From Toxoplasma gondii ME49 (taxonomy: Eukaryota > Apicomplexa > Conoidasida > Eucoccidiorida > Sarcocystidae), in NCBI RefSeq assembly GCF_000006565.2, contig NC_031479.1:1736001-1800000 (forward strand): DNA of 64,000 nucleotides. Reading direction: 5' to 3'. The notes under the pieces are model-generated. The model saw only the letters and a program-made list of their open reading frames with translations, ran no database searches and was not told where the DNA came from. This document shows, piece after piece, positions 1 through 13,087 of this stretch. Position 1 is the first letter of the stretch. The number at the start of each line of letters is the position of its first letter. The translations under genes were made by a program, and so were the position numbers.

Positions 1-189
1 GAGACAGAGATGCGCATGAGTGTTTCGCTGGAGTGCTGTTTCGGTGTCAAAATGTCGCATGCAGGGACTTTGTCTCCACGTGGACAAGACAAAGGATTTC
101 AATGCGTCGAGCCGAAAGCTGTTTTTTTCGAAGAAAGACGACTTCCGTCCCTCTAATTTGTACTCCATCCCGCCGAATGCGCATCTCAC

Positions 190-3100
190 CTTGACACTGA
201 GGAGCGCCTCGACGAGTTCTTGCGTCGCCTGCGTTTCTTCTTCGCCCTCGCCGGCGAGAACAAATGCGGTGGACGAGAGAGCACCTACGCGCTCGAGGTT
301 CGGAAGGCCCTCCTTCTTCAGCTGCTCATACACCAGAAGCACCGCCGTGCTCGCCGCCCGGCAGTAGATTTCTGCGGGATGTCCTTCAGCCGCGGATCCG
401 GAACCATCAGAGAAAGAGAAACGCACCGAAGCAAATGTTTCGCGTCTCTTTGGGTCGCATAAGCCTTGACGCACGTAAGTCACTCTCTCCGCCACACAAC
501 TCGGCAAGTTCCGCGACAGAAGGCCTCCGTCTGCTGTCACTGCGAGTCCGTTTCCTCCCTTGTCTTGTTCTGGTTCTTTGCTTGCTGCGGTTTGCGGTCC
601 TTTTCCTGGTGAGGCGTTCTTCGGCAAGAGTTGTTCTCTCGCTTCGCACTGCAGGGCGACCGCTCCGGTGGCGAGATGAGCGTGAGCGAGGAGCTGGCTG
701 CCGAAAGACGCAGGCTTCTCGGGGCCGGAGGCAGCTTCGAGAATTTCCTTCAGGCGCTCGAGCAGCGCGCGCCGGCTGCCCCATCCCAATCGCTCGCTTT
801 TTCTGCGTTCTCTTCTCGCTTTTCTGTCCAGAAGAACCTCGTCGTCTGAGTCGCCTTCACCTTCTGTCGCGACCGCTGGCTGCGGGGTTTCCTCGTCCTC
901 GGCTTCATCTGCTTCCTCTGCTTCATCTGAGGCGCTTGCCGCTTCGTCACGTTCCTTCTTGTCCTCTTGCCGTTTTAGGGAAGCAGCCTCCCATCTGACC
1001 AAGATCACAAGGCACCCCGCTACGAGGGCCTCTCTGCCGAGCGCGGCGCCGAGAGCCACAACTAGTTCTCCGACTGCAGCCTGGCGCTGAACTCTCTCGC
1101 TATGGGGAACAACAGTGTCCTCGCCAGTTTCACCGTTTCCTTCCTTTTCTTGCTCGCGCAGGCACTGAAACGCAGCTGCGCAGAGAGGCTCGACAAGCAT
1201 CTGAACGAGACCGACAACTTCCTTCTTCACTTCGCGTCCGCGTCGGTCTTCTTCAGCGAGTCTCGCCGACGCCTGAGGCTTCGGCGTCTGGACCTCAAGC
1301 GTCTCCGTGCCGTGCGGCTTCTCGCCGCCCCTCAGGAGACAGAGAAGACAGTCGAGGGCAGAAAAGAGCGACGGGAGGTAGCCGCGGATGGCAGAGAGGA
1401 CGAGAGGCGCGACGACGAGGCGACAACTCGTGAGGCTCGCGCGGGCGAGAACGCCCCCCAGCTTGTGCAGGAGATCGAGGAGGGCGCGATGGAGCGAGGA
1501 GACCCGCAGGTCCGCAGACGTCTTGTCTCTTCCTTTCACTGCGAGGGTGACTCTTTCCGACGCCGAGGCGCAACTCCGGAGCAACGCCGCGAGGAGACCA
1601 GGCGAGACGAGAGAGGATGTGAAGCCGCGCGTTGCGTCCCTCCCGTCTCTCTTCGAGTCAGAAGCCGTGGTAGACTCGTCTCGGCCTGCGGAATACGTCT
1701 GAGCGAGGAGACTGGAAACGGACGCGAGGCCGCGCAGAGCCTCTTCGTGGGCTGGGAGTCCCGCGTCGAATCGGTCTCCTGCTACTTCAAGACGACTGGC
1801 CGAACTATGCCTGTTCGCCTTCGGAGAGTTCTTCCTTCTCGCCAGTTCCGCTTCCCCGGCGCCCACTGCGCTGCAGGCGGCCGCACACATACTCAGGAGG
1901 CTCTCCAGAGTACGTCGAGTCGCAGCTTCTTCCATTCCTTCTTCTTTCGCGGAGGCGTTGCAAGCAGAGTTCGTGCCGTCCTCACTTCGCTTTGTGCTCA
2001 CTAGAAACCAGTTGAGAATTGCCTCCACTTTCTCCAGGGCGCAGCTGGCGAGGCGTTCCACCTCTTTGCGGGTGTCGCTGGCTGCCTGCTTCCTCTCCAC
2101 GGCCTTCGCGCCTCTTTGGCCGTGATGCGGAGCCGTGGAGCCCTCGAGCGACGATCGTGCTTGAAGCTGAGTCTCAACAAAATCTGCGAGGAGAGCGTCT
2201 CTTGCGCCAACGCGCATGCTTGCACTTTCCACGGGCGGCGCGCCTCCCTCGCCGTCCTCCGCTCCTATAGCCTGGATGAGTCGCACGAGTGTGGCGACGG
2301 ATACCATCGCCTCCGACCGCGGACCCGCCTTCTGTGGAGCCCTACTGGTGACCGCGGAGACACGCCCCTCGACGGGGATTTCGAGGGCCTCGTCTTGAAG
2401 CCGCAGTCGCGCCGCGAGTTGCGGCGTCGTCGAGGCGAGACGCAAAACCGCGAGGACGAGGCTGACGCAGAGATCGTCGGGAAGGTCCGGAAGAAGCCCC
2501 GAGGAGAAAACACCGTCAATCACAGCCTCGGCGGCCTGGGCGACTTCGAAGTCCAGCGGCAGAGACCGGGACGAGGAGCCAGAAGACTCTCCGGAGAAGG
2601 GCGCCTCCCCAGGCCGCAGGTAGAAGGAACGCAGGCTAGCGGCCGGTGCAGGCGAAGAGAGAGCTCGCAGGAAAGGCAGAAGAAAGCTGGACACGAGACG
2701 CTTGCTCTCGTCGGGGGAAAGCCGTGAGGTAGGTAGAGATCCTTGCAGTGGCTGCGCCTTGACAGCGGCAGGTCCCAGGACGGCAGCGGAACTGAGAGAA
2801 GAAGCGTTCAAAGTGCCGAGCAAATGCCAACCGAGCTGGATAACCGGTGACAGAGAAGCAGGCTTCGGAGAAACGGTGGACGGCGCCCAGACCGCATCCC
2901 GTGGTGAGGCGGGCGCAGGTGAGGCGAAAGCAAAGGAGGAGGGCGACGCAGGCGGCGAAGACTGCGCAGACTGAAAGGACGGCGACCTCGACTTCTCGCG
3001 TTCGAGGGGGCACTCGCTGGAGCCGAACGCCGCGACAAATGCCTCGATTTCTTTCTCGAGGGCCGGCAAAAGCGCCGGGAGAAGGCGGTTGGGCGGCCCG

Positions 3101-6100
3101 CGGCGCAGGAGGCCCCCGAAGGCCTGCTGCGTCTTCCCGGCAGGAAGGAGACATGCGAGAGCGAAGCAGAGAAGCGCGGAGACACCGTCGGACGCAGTCG
3201 TGACAGCAGAGCGGAATACCAAGTGTTCGACACTCGCGACTGCGCTTGGCGGGCCTTCGGCCCTCAAATGACTCGCCTGGGACGACGGGAGGGACGGTCG
3301 GAGAGCCGAGGATGCCGAGGAGAGTCCCGAGAGGAAGAGAGAAAGAAATTCTCGACAGCTGCTCTCGGCGTCCTGCAGAACGGCCTGGAGAAAGAAGTGC
3401 ATCTTCAGGTTTTCCGGCCTGCCGCCGGCGCCCTCCTCGTTTTCTTGCATGCGTCTGAGGAGCCCGAGGTGGGCCAAGCGCCGCCACCAGAGCTTCAGGA
3501 GACTCGGAGACACGCCTGAAGCCCCCGTCTCGGCCTTGGCTTTCTGCGAGGTCTTCTCCCTCGCCTTCTGACTCTTTTTCAACAGAGACAACAGCTCGTT
3601 GAGAAGCAGGTGAACTGCCTCGCGAACTTCGCGGACTTCAGCTCGACCGTGCACCGACAGCCACAGAGGGACAACGAGGAGGCCCACACATGTCGCGTCT
3701 GAACGCCGCTCGGCGCCCTTCTCTCGCTCCTCGCTGTCTCGCATGTCTGCGCATTCCTCCCGCTTTTTCGCGCTCGCCTTCGACTCGGATTTCTGCATGC
3801 GTTTCTCCGTGCCCCGCCCCGCCTGCGCCAGCAGAGCGCGAGACAAATCCACCAAATTCACTTCGATTTGCTGCCGAAGCGGCGAAGACGCGAGAAGCTC
3901 ACAAGCCTCGGTCGGGCTCCACAGGCGAGACGAGACACACGAAGAAGCTGGAAAGACACTGCACGCCGCCTCCGCGCCAGATGTCTCCTCGTCCTCTCGC
4001 CGCTTCCGGGGCTGTGCAGGCGCCTCGTCGCTCCCCTCTGGAACAACGCCGGACCATCGACTTTGCGAGAACGAAACGCTAGACAAGAACTGCGAGAGCA
4101 GAGCCAAGAAAAGCAAACTGTGGCCCTGAAACGCCGATAAAAAGCTCTGGACAACAGGCGCAAAGAGCGCGAGGTCACTGAGGGCCAGGAGGAGGAGACG
4201 TCGCCTCAAACGCCTCTCGCTCTTCTCGCTTCCCTCGATCGGCTCCTCGACTGCGCCGACGTTTTCTTCTTCCGCAGATCCAAAGAAGGAGCAGAGCGCG
4301 GCAGGAAGTGCAGACACACCGTCACCATCCTCTGCATGCGTACCTTGTCCTCGAGCTTCCTCGCGCGATCCTGAAGCCCTGTGGCTTCGTTGTTTCTTGG
4401 TCTTCTCGGCAGTCGCTCCAGCTCCACCCTTTGGAACGCGAGACAAAAGAAAAGAGGCGACGCCAGCTGCCACGGCCTTCACAGCACTGCGAGCTTCTCG
4501 GGGGAAGGAGAGAGCAGGCGAGTGGGGATCCGAGAGAGAAGAGACAGCCGAAGGAGCTGCAGAGGGGCGCGTCTTCTTCGCGCCCTGCTTCTCAGAATGA
4601 AAGTCCGAGTCCGTCTTCTCGGCGGCAGACGTCGCTAGGAGTCCTTGCAGAAACTCGCAGAGGTGCAGCAAATGAAACAGCCAGACGGGGACGTCAGACG
4701 ACGGCGACAAGGCGTCGACAACAGTCGCCCCCGAAATCTCCAAAAGCGCCGCTGCGGTGTACAGACACGTGGCGCTGGTCGCGCTCGCGTTCGCCTCGCG
4801 CCTCTCAGTTTTCAGGCGCGTCCCGCGGTCGAGAAACGCGTCGACCACCAGCGAAGGTTGCATGCGCCGCAGGGAAGTCGTTGAAGTCACCAGCGGAGAC
4901 GACAAAGGCAGCAGCACCTGGCGGACCAGAGCGTGGAACGCCGTGGACGACGCGAGTCTGTTGCAATACCAAGAACAGGGAAGCAAAGAAGATTCAACTT
5001 CGTGTAAGGGAAACACCGTGAAAGTGGAGAGGCTTGAAAGGACACAGCGGAGAGCAGCGAGACGAACAGGAGAGCCAGCGGATACTTGCACCGAGGAAAG
5101 AAGCCACAGCCCGAGAGCCTGTACACGGAAAAGGCGAAGCCACTGAAGCCAGCAGCTCCACAAACGACGGGAGGCTCGCGAGTCCACGTTAAACGAAGAA
5201 CGCGGGGGGACGGTAATCGCCTGGAAGAACAGGGTGAACATCTTTCTCGCGAGAGATTGAGGCAGCGAAGAAAATAAAAACATGCGTACCTTCCTTGAGT
5301 GGTTGACACTTCCAACTGCTCCACGTTCTCTCCTTTCCCTTCTCCTTCACGTCTCTTGTGCACCGCGTTCAGAACGGCGAGCGAAGCTGCATGCAGTTCC
5401 TCGAACGCTTTCCGCTTATTTTTGCGGAGCGCACTGGAGTTCTCTTCTTCGTCCTCGCTTTTCACTTCTTCGTCCTTCTCGTCCGGTCTGCTTGTCCCCC
5501 ACGCGAGAGCCAGCGCGAGAGGGAGAAGGTGGGAAGTCAAGGCCTCCCCAGCGAACTTCTCTCCGTCGTCCGTTTCTTCTTCAGCCTGCGATGAGTCTTC
5601 CGCTGCTTGCTCCAGCATCTGGGCAGCAGCGTGCAGAAGAGCAGGCACCACGACTCTGAGGCGAGGGACGAGAAGCACCGACGCGACGAGACACTGCGAG
5701 GCTCTGCTGGTCTCAGCACCCTTCGCCGAGACGCCGCCGGAGAAGAACGCGGGAGCCGAGAGGCGCCCTGAGGCTGCGAGAGGTGACGGCAGAAGGGAAG
5801 AGAGGTCCATGAGCAACACAGACGTCGCTCGGTGGAGACAGACGAAAGGCGAGAGGACGCGGCAGACCGTCACCGTGCCTCGAGCGGCCTGCAAACGAAA
5901 CCAGAAGAGTCTGGAAAGCTTGTTTGTGTATGGAGTCGACCGAAACCCTCCGAAAGTAAACTAGCTTGACGCAGAAGAAAAGGGAGGTATCCGCGAGTTC
6001 ACCTCTCTTAAGAGTTCTATCCTCTCCTGCTTAGACTGGATAGCATATCTCTGCAGTGAAAGTGAAGAAGCGGCTTCCTGAATTCACCGTCATCCTGCAC

Positions 6101-9014
6101 ACCCCACATGCACTCGTTAGTGTACCGCATCCGAAAAACATCAGAAATGAGGGATGAGTGTAACGCCTAATGAACCCTCTGTACAGCTTCCCCGGGCACA
6201 ATCTCGAGCGGACTTCCGAACCACGTGAAGCTGGAGACAGTGCAAGTATTTGAGATGCAGTTAGAAACCGAAAGTAGAACATGGCACTGCTTTATCCTGC
6301 TTTATCGGAGCCTTTTCAACTCTGACTCTTCTTCACTACGTCAAGCGCATATCTTTCAACTGCAGCTGAGGGAGGCAAAGTAACGCCTCGCGCCTGCTTA
6401 TCTCCCCTCGCCAACGGACCTCAACGACGAGGGAAGGTTCTTCGTCTTGTAGACGATCGAGGAGCAGTTCAACAAGAAAGGTGCCTCTTGTTTCCTTTTC
6501 TTCCGACTTCTCGCGTTGTGCTGGGTGTTTCGAGCGCTGAAAGCAAGCCAGGGCAGCGCGGATGCCTTCCCGCCGCAACTCCACTTCACTGGCCATCAAC
6601 GCGCTGAAGAGAGACAAGCCTTTCACTCCCGGACCCCCGTCTCGGCCGCGCGCAAGGCGCTCTTCTTCGCTCTCTTGTCCAAACCTCTCTGCGCTGTACA
6701 GGGGACACCCGACCGACGGCAGGCCGTCGAAGACGCGGGAGAGCAGCAAAACCAGATCTTCGCAGCTCGAGTTGGCGCTGTCTGCTCCAGGCTTCTCTGT
6801 GTGTCTCTCCTGTTCCGTTGCGCGGGAAAAGAACGTGAGAGCTTTAGGCAGACTCAGCGGGTTCGCGGCGTCGATCTGGAGGAGCAGGCGACTGAGGGCC
6901 GCGAAAAAAAGCGGATGCTCCTCCTCCACACAGGAGCTCAGCGAGGGCAGATCGGAGGCGGCGGCACTATCGCCTTCTTCTCTCTTCTTGCCCCCTCCGC
7001 GCTCACTGGCAACTTGCAGCGCATGTTGCCCTGCGCGCCGGAAGCTGTCGAAGAGCGTGAGGCCAATGACGATGAGAGAGGGAGAAGCCTCCATCTGAGC
7101 GAGCGAAGGCGAGCAGGGCGAATCAGGCCCGAGGCGAGAGCGGCTTGCGGGCGCCGCAACGCATGCGCCACAGAGCGCCTCTGCCGACGCCAGAAGCCGC
7201 TGTTGCAGGGGAGAAAACGACGCCGCAGAGCCAGGAGACGAAGACAAAAAGAAGGAAAGAAGCGACTTGAAGAACGCCCGCAGAAACGGGGCGCAATCCA
7301 GCTGGCGATCCGACAGAAGCTGAGAAAAAACGCGACAACAGTGAGCGCGGCTTTACAAGGGACTTTTCGGCGGCGAGAAGAGACGTAAACACCTTCGCTT
7401 GCTAAGATGACAAACATAAAGGGTGAAAGTGCTGCGGGTGCATGGGCGCGCTGAGTTCGTCTTATTGGTTTCCCTTTGAGTTGCTGAAAAAGTTCAACAG
7501 CGACTGACAGTCCTGACACACACACACAGCGTATGTACGTGGATGCTGGCGAGAGGAAGTCTCTCCCGTTTACCGTCAGTTCGTCCATTTTCGAAGACGA
7601 TCCATAAAATTTGCCGCGCGTCTGGGGCACACTGCGCACCGGGACAGCAACGCCTTTCGGTACACCTCACCCTCGGACGCCTCTTTATGCAGCAACGGAT
7701 TCTGGTTACGGCACCTTCCAGTTGTGAGCGGTGAGCGTTCGACAAACGCAACCGCCGAGGAGCGTTATCATAAGCCGTATTGTGAAGGTGCGAGTTTTGC
7801 CAAGGAGGACGAGCGAATCTTACCTCCTCCGTTGCCGCCGCCAGGCGCGTCCACTTGGTCAGGCGCCGAGTGACTGCACACGGCAGAGTGCCTTGCAGAG
7901 CGAGACTTTGTTTGTCCGCAATCAGAACCAGAAGAGAGAAGATTTCGTTTTCCTTCGAAGCGGGAAGCTGCGGCAGACCGTCGTCTGCCGCGGAAAGCAC
8001 AAGCGTTTGACTCAACTGCTGCATTGCCGCCACCAAAATGGCGGGATCCAGCGGTGCGCGCATTGCAATTTGTGCCAGAATTGCCAGGCCCGCCGCATGA
8101 AGCTCAGGCGTACGTACAGCTGAAGTCGGGTGCAGCGTCGACAAGAGGAAGGGCAGCAGACAGGGTGTGAGCGTCCGCACCGCAGCGAGAGAAGGCGCGG
8201 CGACGATCGATTCGGAGACAAGCAGAGTAAAGAAAGACAGGAGAGGTGTGTTTTGCGCAGGCAGACGAGAAGTCGGCATGAGGAGAATCTCGTCGTTCCC
8301 CGCTCTCCCGTCCTGGAGATGGGACGGCAGGGGCGAGAGACTTGCCTCCTTCAGCCGCGCCGCCGACAGAGGAGCCGAGACCCGAGCGACAGTGTCGACA
8401 AGGAACTGGAGAAGGAAGGGGGACGAGAGAACGACCTTGACGAGGTCTCTGCGCTGCAGAGGCGCGCCTGAGGCCCGCATGCGTTCCAAAAAGATCCACG
8501 GCGAGTTCGGCGGAAGCGTCATGAGTCGGACGAGGCGGACAAAGACCGGAGAGTTGTGGTATGGCAGGGCGAGAGCGAGAAGCGCGTCTTGGTTGTGCTG
8601 GTGAATTGCATATTGACGCAGAAGATACTCGAGAAGATACTGGGCGTCCTGCAGCAGGAAGAACGGACCCAGAAGGTCGCAGCAGATAGACACACGCCGA
8701 TCGAGGACCCGTGACTGGTCCTCTGTCATGAAGTCACGCGACTGGGGAGAGTTCTTGCCCTGCCTACTGGCGGAAAGAGCGAAGAACGGCTCCAAAACTT
8801 CCACCAGCGGCTCTCGGCGACTGAGGGACTGAAGAGAGGTGAGGGCGACATCGCGCAGGGTCTCAATATCAATCGAGGCCGCCTTCCGCGGATCAAACAG
8901 AAGAGAAGGAGCTGCATGCTGACGGCGAGCGGACGAGCACGAAGCAGTCGACGAAGACCCTACACCGCGGGTCTGCCGATGCAGCGCCAGCTGGCGCTGC
9001 AGCTCGGAGACCAT
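190..9014 (-). CDS. UTP10: UTP10/HEATR1 homologue, HEAT-repeat SSU processome protein (3' end off window)
   Basis: The inferred exons are 9014-7824, 7319-6420, 5888-5290 and 4957-190, with an intron after 190 that leaves the window. About 2486 residues are visible; human HEATR1 has about 2144 in total. The start is the ATG at 9014, with G at -3 and +4. The N-terminus carries the family pattern: LLFDPRKAASIDIETL, then FFLLQDAQYLLEYLLRQYAIH, then NQDALLALALPYHNSPVFVR, which correspond to LLFDPKEAATIDRDT, the LIHRFHIHLYNQDSL region and LPYHETRIFVR of human HEATR1. Exon 4 is one uninterrupted 4.77-kb frame of helical HEAT-like repeats with Ser/Ala/Glu-rich inserts. Family members sit in the t-UTP subcomplex of the U3 processome in the nucleolus and support pre-rRNA transcription and 18S processing. 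Phases agree at every join. The donor of exon 2 (GAG then gtccgt) is weak and is the least certain join. Confidence 0.9.
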
Positions 9015-12000
9015 CGCGTCAGCGATGTGAGAGGGCCGAGGACAAAAGATGGCAGACAGGAAGCAGAGCTGAAAAGGGGACGAGAAAAATGCCAAAAGGG
9101 AAGTCAAGGAACGGAAAAAGGAGGACCAGAACAAGGAAACCTCTGGAGAGCAGAAGAGCTGGAGGTGATACGCAAACGCGTCAAGTTGCAAAAGAGTTAC
9201 CGGGTTGAAGGGAAAGTGACAGCTCAGTCTCAACCACGCCAGTCGACCCCCAAAAAATTGGAACTATCGGAGCAGCGACAGCTCAAGTAAAACTCCTGGA
9301 CAAAACAGGTAAGAATGGAGAACGCGGATGTCGAGTACGATTGCTATGAGAGACAATGGAGACCACTACCGCGCGGCACTCAAATGCCTTGGAAATTCTC
9401 AGCAGACGGTGAAATCCAAGTCCGCTCTGTATGAAGAAGCCAGTTCGCAGATTCAACTTTAGATGCAGTCCGCAAGTACCTTAATTTGCCAAGAAAAGGC
9501 CACGAAAAAACTTCGAACAAAGAAAATGTTGTGGGGCTGCGCGGAAAGCTGACAGGAAAGGGCCTCCCACCGCATGACTACGGAAAATGCCAATCATTTG
9601 TCTGGAAAGCCGACAACGAGACAGATGTTGGAAAGAGTAGTAAGAAAAGAGAGGGGGAAACGGTCCGTAGAGACCGGCTGTGCTTTTTAACTGTCTGTGG
9701 AAATTTCAGTCGAGCGCTGCCCGCTTGACCCCACTGTCATCGCAAAGCGGCTCTCGCGGCATCGATTCATGCGATTTTTGTTAGACAGACAAGCAACAGC
9801 GCTGTATCCGTGTTCGAGAAGCTCCAAGACCGACCGAAGAATAGCCACGTGATATTAAGTCTGGTCATTCATGTGGTTTTCAGTTAAATAACGGCAACGT
9901 TAAAACTGTCTCACTGTCAGTCCCGAGTGTCACTTTCGTGCAAACCAGGAGGCGACTGGCCTACCGCTGTCCAGGCGTGTCTGCGAGTTCTTGCGAAATC
10001 AAACACCGTAAAGGGTGCCGCGCACACTGCGTACCTATACAGCGATATCATTTCCATCTTCGTGGCGCATTCGGGGTTACTTTGGCAACTCTTTCGGTTC
10101 GTACGCGGGGCCAGTGCCCCCAGATATCGGTGAGTGACTTGAATGCATCGCGCGGCGGATACCTGTCACGTCAGCGACACATCCATGCCGCCACAAAAAG
10201 GTTTCAGGACGGAAGATAACGCAAATGTAACCCTTGATATTCTGCCTAAAGTCGTTTCGAACTCGTTGTTTCTTGTTCTCGTCCCTTTCGGCTGGCGGAA
10301 GTGAACATTAGTATTACTGGGTCAGTGTGGCAGGGGGTCGCAAGCATAGTGTCCGCAGGCTCAGTGCTTGAACTGACTTGAAAAGAGGTATACATACAGC
10401 TCTTTCGCACTCACAGCAGTCTGGTAGGAGGACTTATCTGCAGAGTACATCGAACACGCTCTTTACAGTACTCGTAAAGTCCTCCAGAGCCTTGTATCTG
10501 AGACACACGGATATTGCCACATACGTTTTTCGGATAGGGGTGAGGTCCATAGCCGACCGGATTGTGATAATCAGCCTCCAACAGAACTTCAGCCCTTGGT
10601 CTCTTTTCATGGAAGGCGAAAGTACAAAGGTGTGCGAGCACCAGTTTGAATGCTACGATGTGAGCAGGTGGAGAAGGGAGAAGATACACCATCCGTGGAT
10701 TGATGTCACTGCCATTGACATCACCATGACCACCGCATTCAGCGTTTCCCGCTTCTCGTGATTGAAAACGTGAGCTTACGCGAGATGGCTCGTCAGCAAC
10801 ACCATAGACACTTTCTCTTGTGGCTTAAACAATTCAACTTGTATGTGTCTTTTTGCGCTGAGCACCGTTAGGGGCCAGAGGGAAGGTACACACAAGGACT
10901 TTTCGTACGACGGATTTCAAGGACCCTAAGCGCTAAACAGGGTTATTGAGAAAGCTTGTAGTCTGTTTTTCAATCAACTGAACTATTTTCCAGAGACCGC
11001 TTGAATCGTTCTCGGTGCAGCTGACAACGCACCGTCGCCGAACGTTTAGGAACGTGTATCAGCGTCATTGAAATCGCCTTGTAGAAGGTACATCATTGCA
11101 AATAGAAATGAGGCAAAGCCTGTCGCTTGCTATTCCTTATACAAGAGATCACCTCAACATCACTTGGGTGGTTGTGAGGCCTGCCTCAAAAATTGTGACA
11201 GATCTTCCGTTAATCAAGGGAAGTATCGTTCTTCAAAGTCCCTCTCCTCGTAAGACGACTTTTTAGTTGTCGGCAGTTGTCGGAGAGATAAGTACGCTCT
11301 TTAGAGTCTCGCCCTTGACGCGAGGTTGAGACCTGGACGACTGTGACTGCGGATGCCCTAGCTGGTGTCTCTCCGTGTTATCCCCGTCTACGCCGATACA
11401 CGGCACTCTTCCAGAAGGCTGGGCAGCGCAAAACGAATGGACCAATTAATCATGAGGAACTACCCCACTGCCATGTTACCTACTGTTGCCACGATAACGA
11501 GGAACATGTTTTGTTGCCTGCTCGTCGTCGTTTCACGGTGCAGCGGATCCTTGGTCTTTCGAGGGCAAGCTGGGGCGACTGTAAGGCGTCGCTTCCCGTG
11601 AGTGTGCTTCCGAAGTGAGTTTAAAAGAAAGTCAGAGACAGATTCAAAGCGTCGTTCCAAAGGTAATCTCTCCTGCTTCAGGCGAGGTCCCGCTATGGGT
11701 ACTGTCGAGCGCTCATTGATACGCGTACCCTTACCAGCAGCTTCTCCTCCGGCGCGCGCTCTAGTTTCCGGTTACTCAACCGAGAAGCCATAGGCCGATC
11801 CTGTTATTCTCGATCCTCGCCGCTTACTTTTTAAGAGCTGTTTTTTTGTCTAATTCACATCGTCGTTGCCGTTGTCAGTCTCCGGCAAACGCTCACCTCT
11901 CGTGTCGGGTGGCCAGACCCTCGGCTGTGAGCTCCCCATCTGCAAACAAGCTTGACATGCACCACCGTCCGGGACAAGAATCCTGGGGAATCCTAAGGTG

Positions 12001-13087
12001 GATTCGCGATATAAGTGATTTTTCAGCGGCCATTTGCTGTTGCATGCGCGTATCTTGGCCAGCCTCAGCGAACTAGCTGCACATCTGTAAGACTCGTGTC
12101 TCCCCCGAGTTTTGTTAACCGAACGCCTCCAGTCCCCATGGTTGGCCTCAGAGGGTGTGTACCATGGAAACGGTGACTTTTGTTGCTCATGAGACACTTA
12201 TGGGGATAGGATGATTTTCGTAGGTGAATCCATTCTGAGGTCCTACAGCTGGGTGAGTTACCTTCGTGCCGCCACTCGCTTCCGTGGACCACATAATCCC
12301 GGAACGGCTTTGCCCCGGAAGAGTTGGCGAGCGGTGGCATTTCCTGCGGTGCGCGGGGCATGCGTTTTCGAAAGAAAAGCACTCTCAAATTCCGCGGAAA
12401 ACAGTTTTTGAGGCGGGAGGTTAGGTAATCGAAGCCATCCTTCAGGATATCGAGGCTTTTGCTAGTGAACCCTGTTTTGCGCCGACTTTCCGGCGTCCAG
12501 CTGTGTGTGTGTCTCTTGCTGGGAACTCTTTTCTTGACAGTGGCCGGTTCTGCATTTTAGCTCGCTTGCCTTCATCCAGGTTTTCGCGTGCTGTCCGGCA
12601 ACTTCGAGCTCTCGGTTCTGCGTTTCGCCTCTCCTTTTGCCTGCACGTCAACGCGGTGAACGAGGGACTTGGTAAGTTCTTCGCGTGTTGCTTCAGGTTT
12701 GAGGGCATACTGTTTTTTCCGGTGGACGGCTTCTTTCCGTTGCATTTTTGGCTGTTCTCTCCCCGTGGTACGGCTCCTGAATGCGCAGAATGAGCCTGAA
12801 AAAGAAGCTTCAGCTGGCACGTGGACAGCTGCCTAGTTTTCGTCTGTCAAGAAACACTGGTTAGGAGGGCGGCCTTCGGAGAACGAAGTCCTCAACTTCC
12901 TCGTGCTTACAACAAACGTTCTACCGTCCTTTTGCCAGCACCAATTGGGGCGTGTCTTGCTAGCGTCCACACGTCTGGCGCTTCGTCTTTGTTCGCCTAA
13001 GCAGATTTGTCGCTTCTTCGCGAGGGGGCCCGGCGGGTCCGCTTTGGATGCTTTGTTTCTTAAAACCTATTTTCCTACACTTCGTTG
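9015..13087. other. 4-kb spacer between divergent UTP10 and the 13.1-kb gene
   Basis: The region holds only short, uncharacteristic reading frames (under about 130 codons) with no family signature, and its base composition is less GC-rich than the flanking exons. It should contain the 5' leader and promoter of UTP10 (leftward) and of the plus-strand gene starting at 13088. I see no tRNA or rRNA and no large repeat. Confidence 0.6.
12041..12047. promoter_or_regulatory. TGCATGC motif
   Basis: This is an exact TGCATGC, a motif enriched in Toxoplasma promoters and linked to AP2 factors. It lies about 1 kb upstream of the 13088 start and 3 kb upstream of UTP10. A single 7-mer is weak evidence on its own. 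Confidence 0.2.

Noticed and set aside
1102..2004. 300-codon frame on the plus strand
   Set aside because: It is antisense to the continuous UTP10 exon and Arg/Ser-rich, as expected of a shadow.
4756..4768. GGTGTACAGACAC in UTP10 exon 4
   Set aside because: Only one arm of the palindrome is present, and the translated residues fit a HEAT helix, so chance is more likely.
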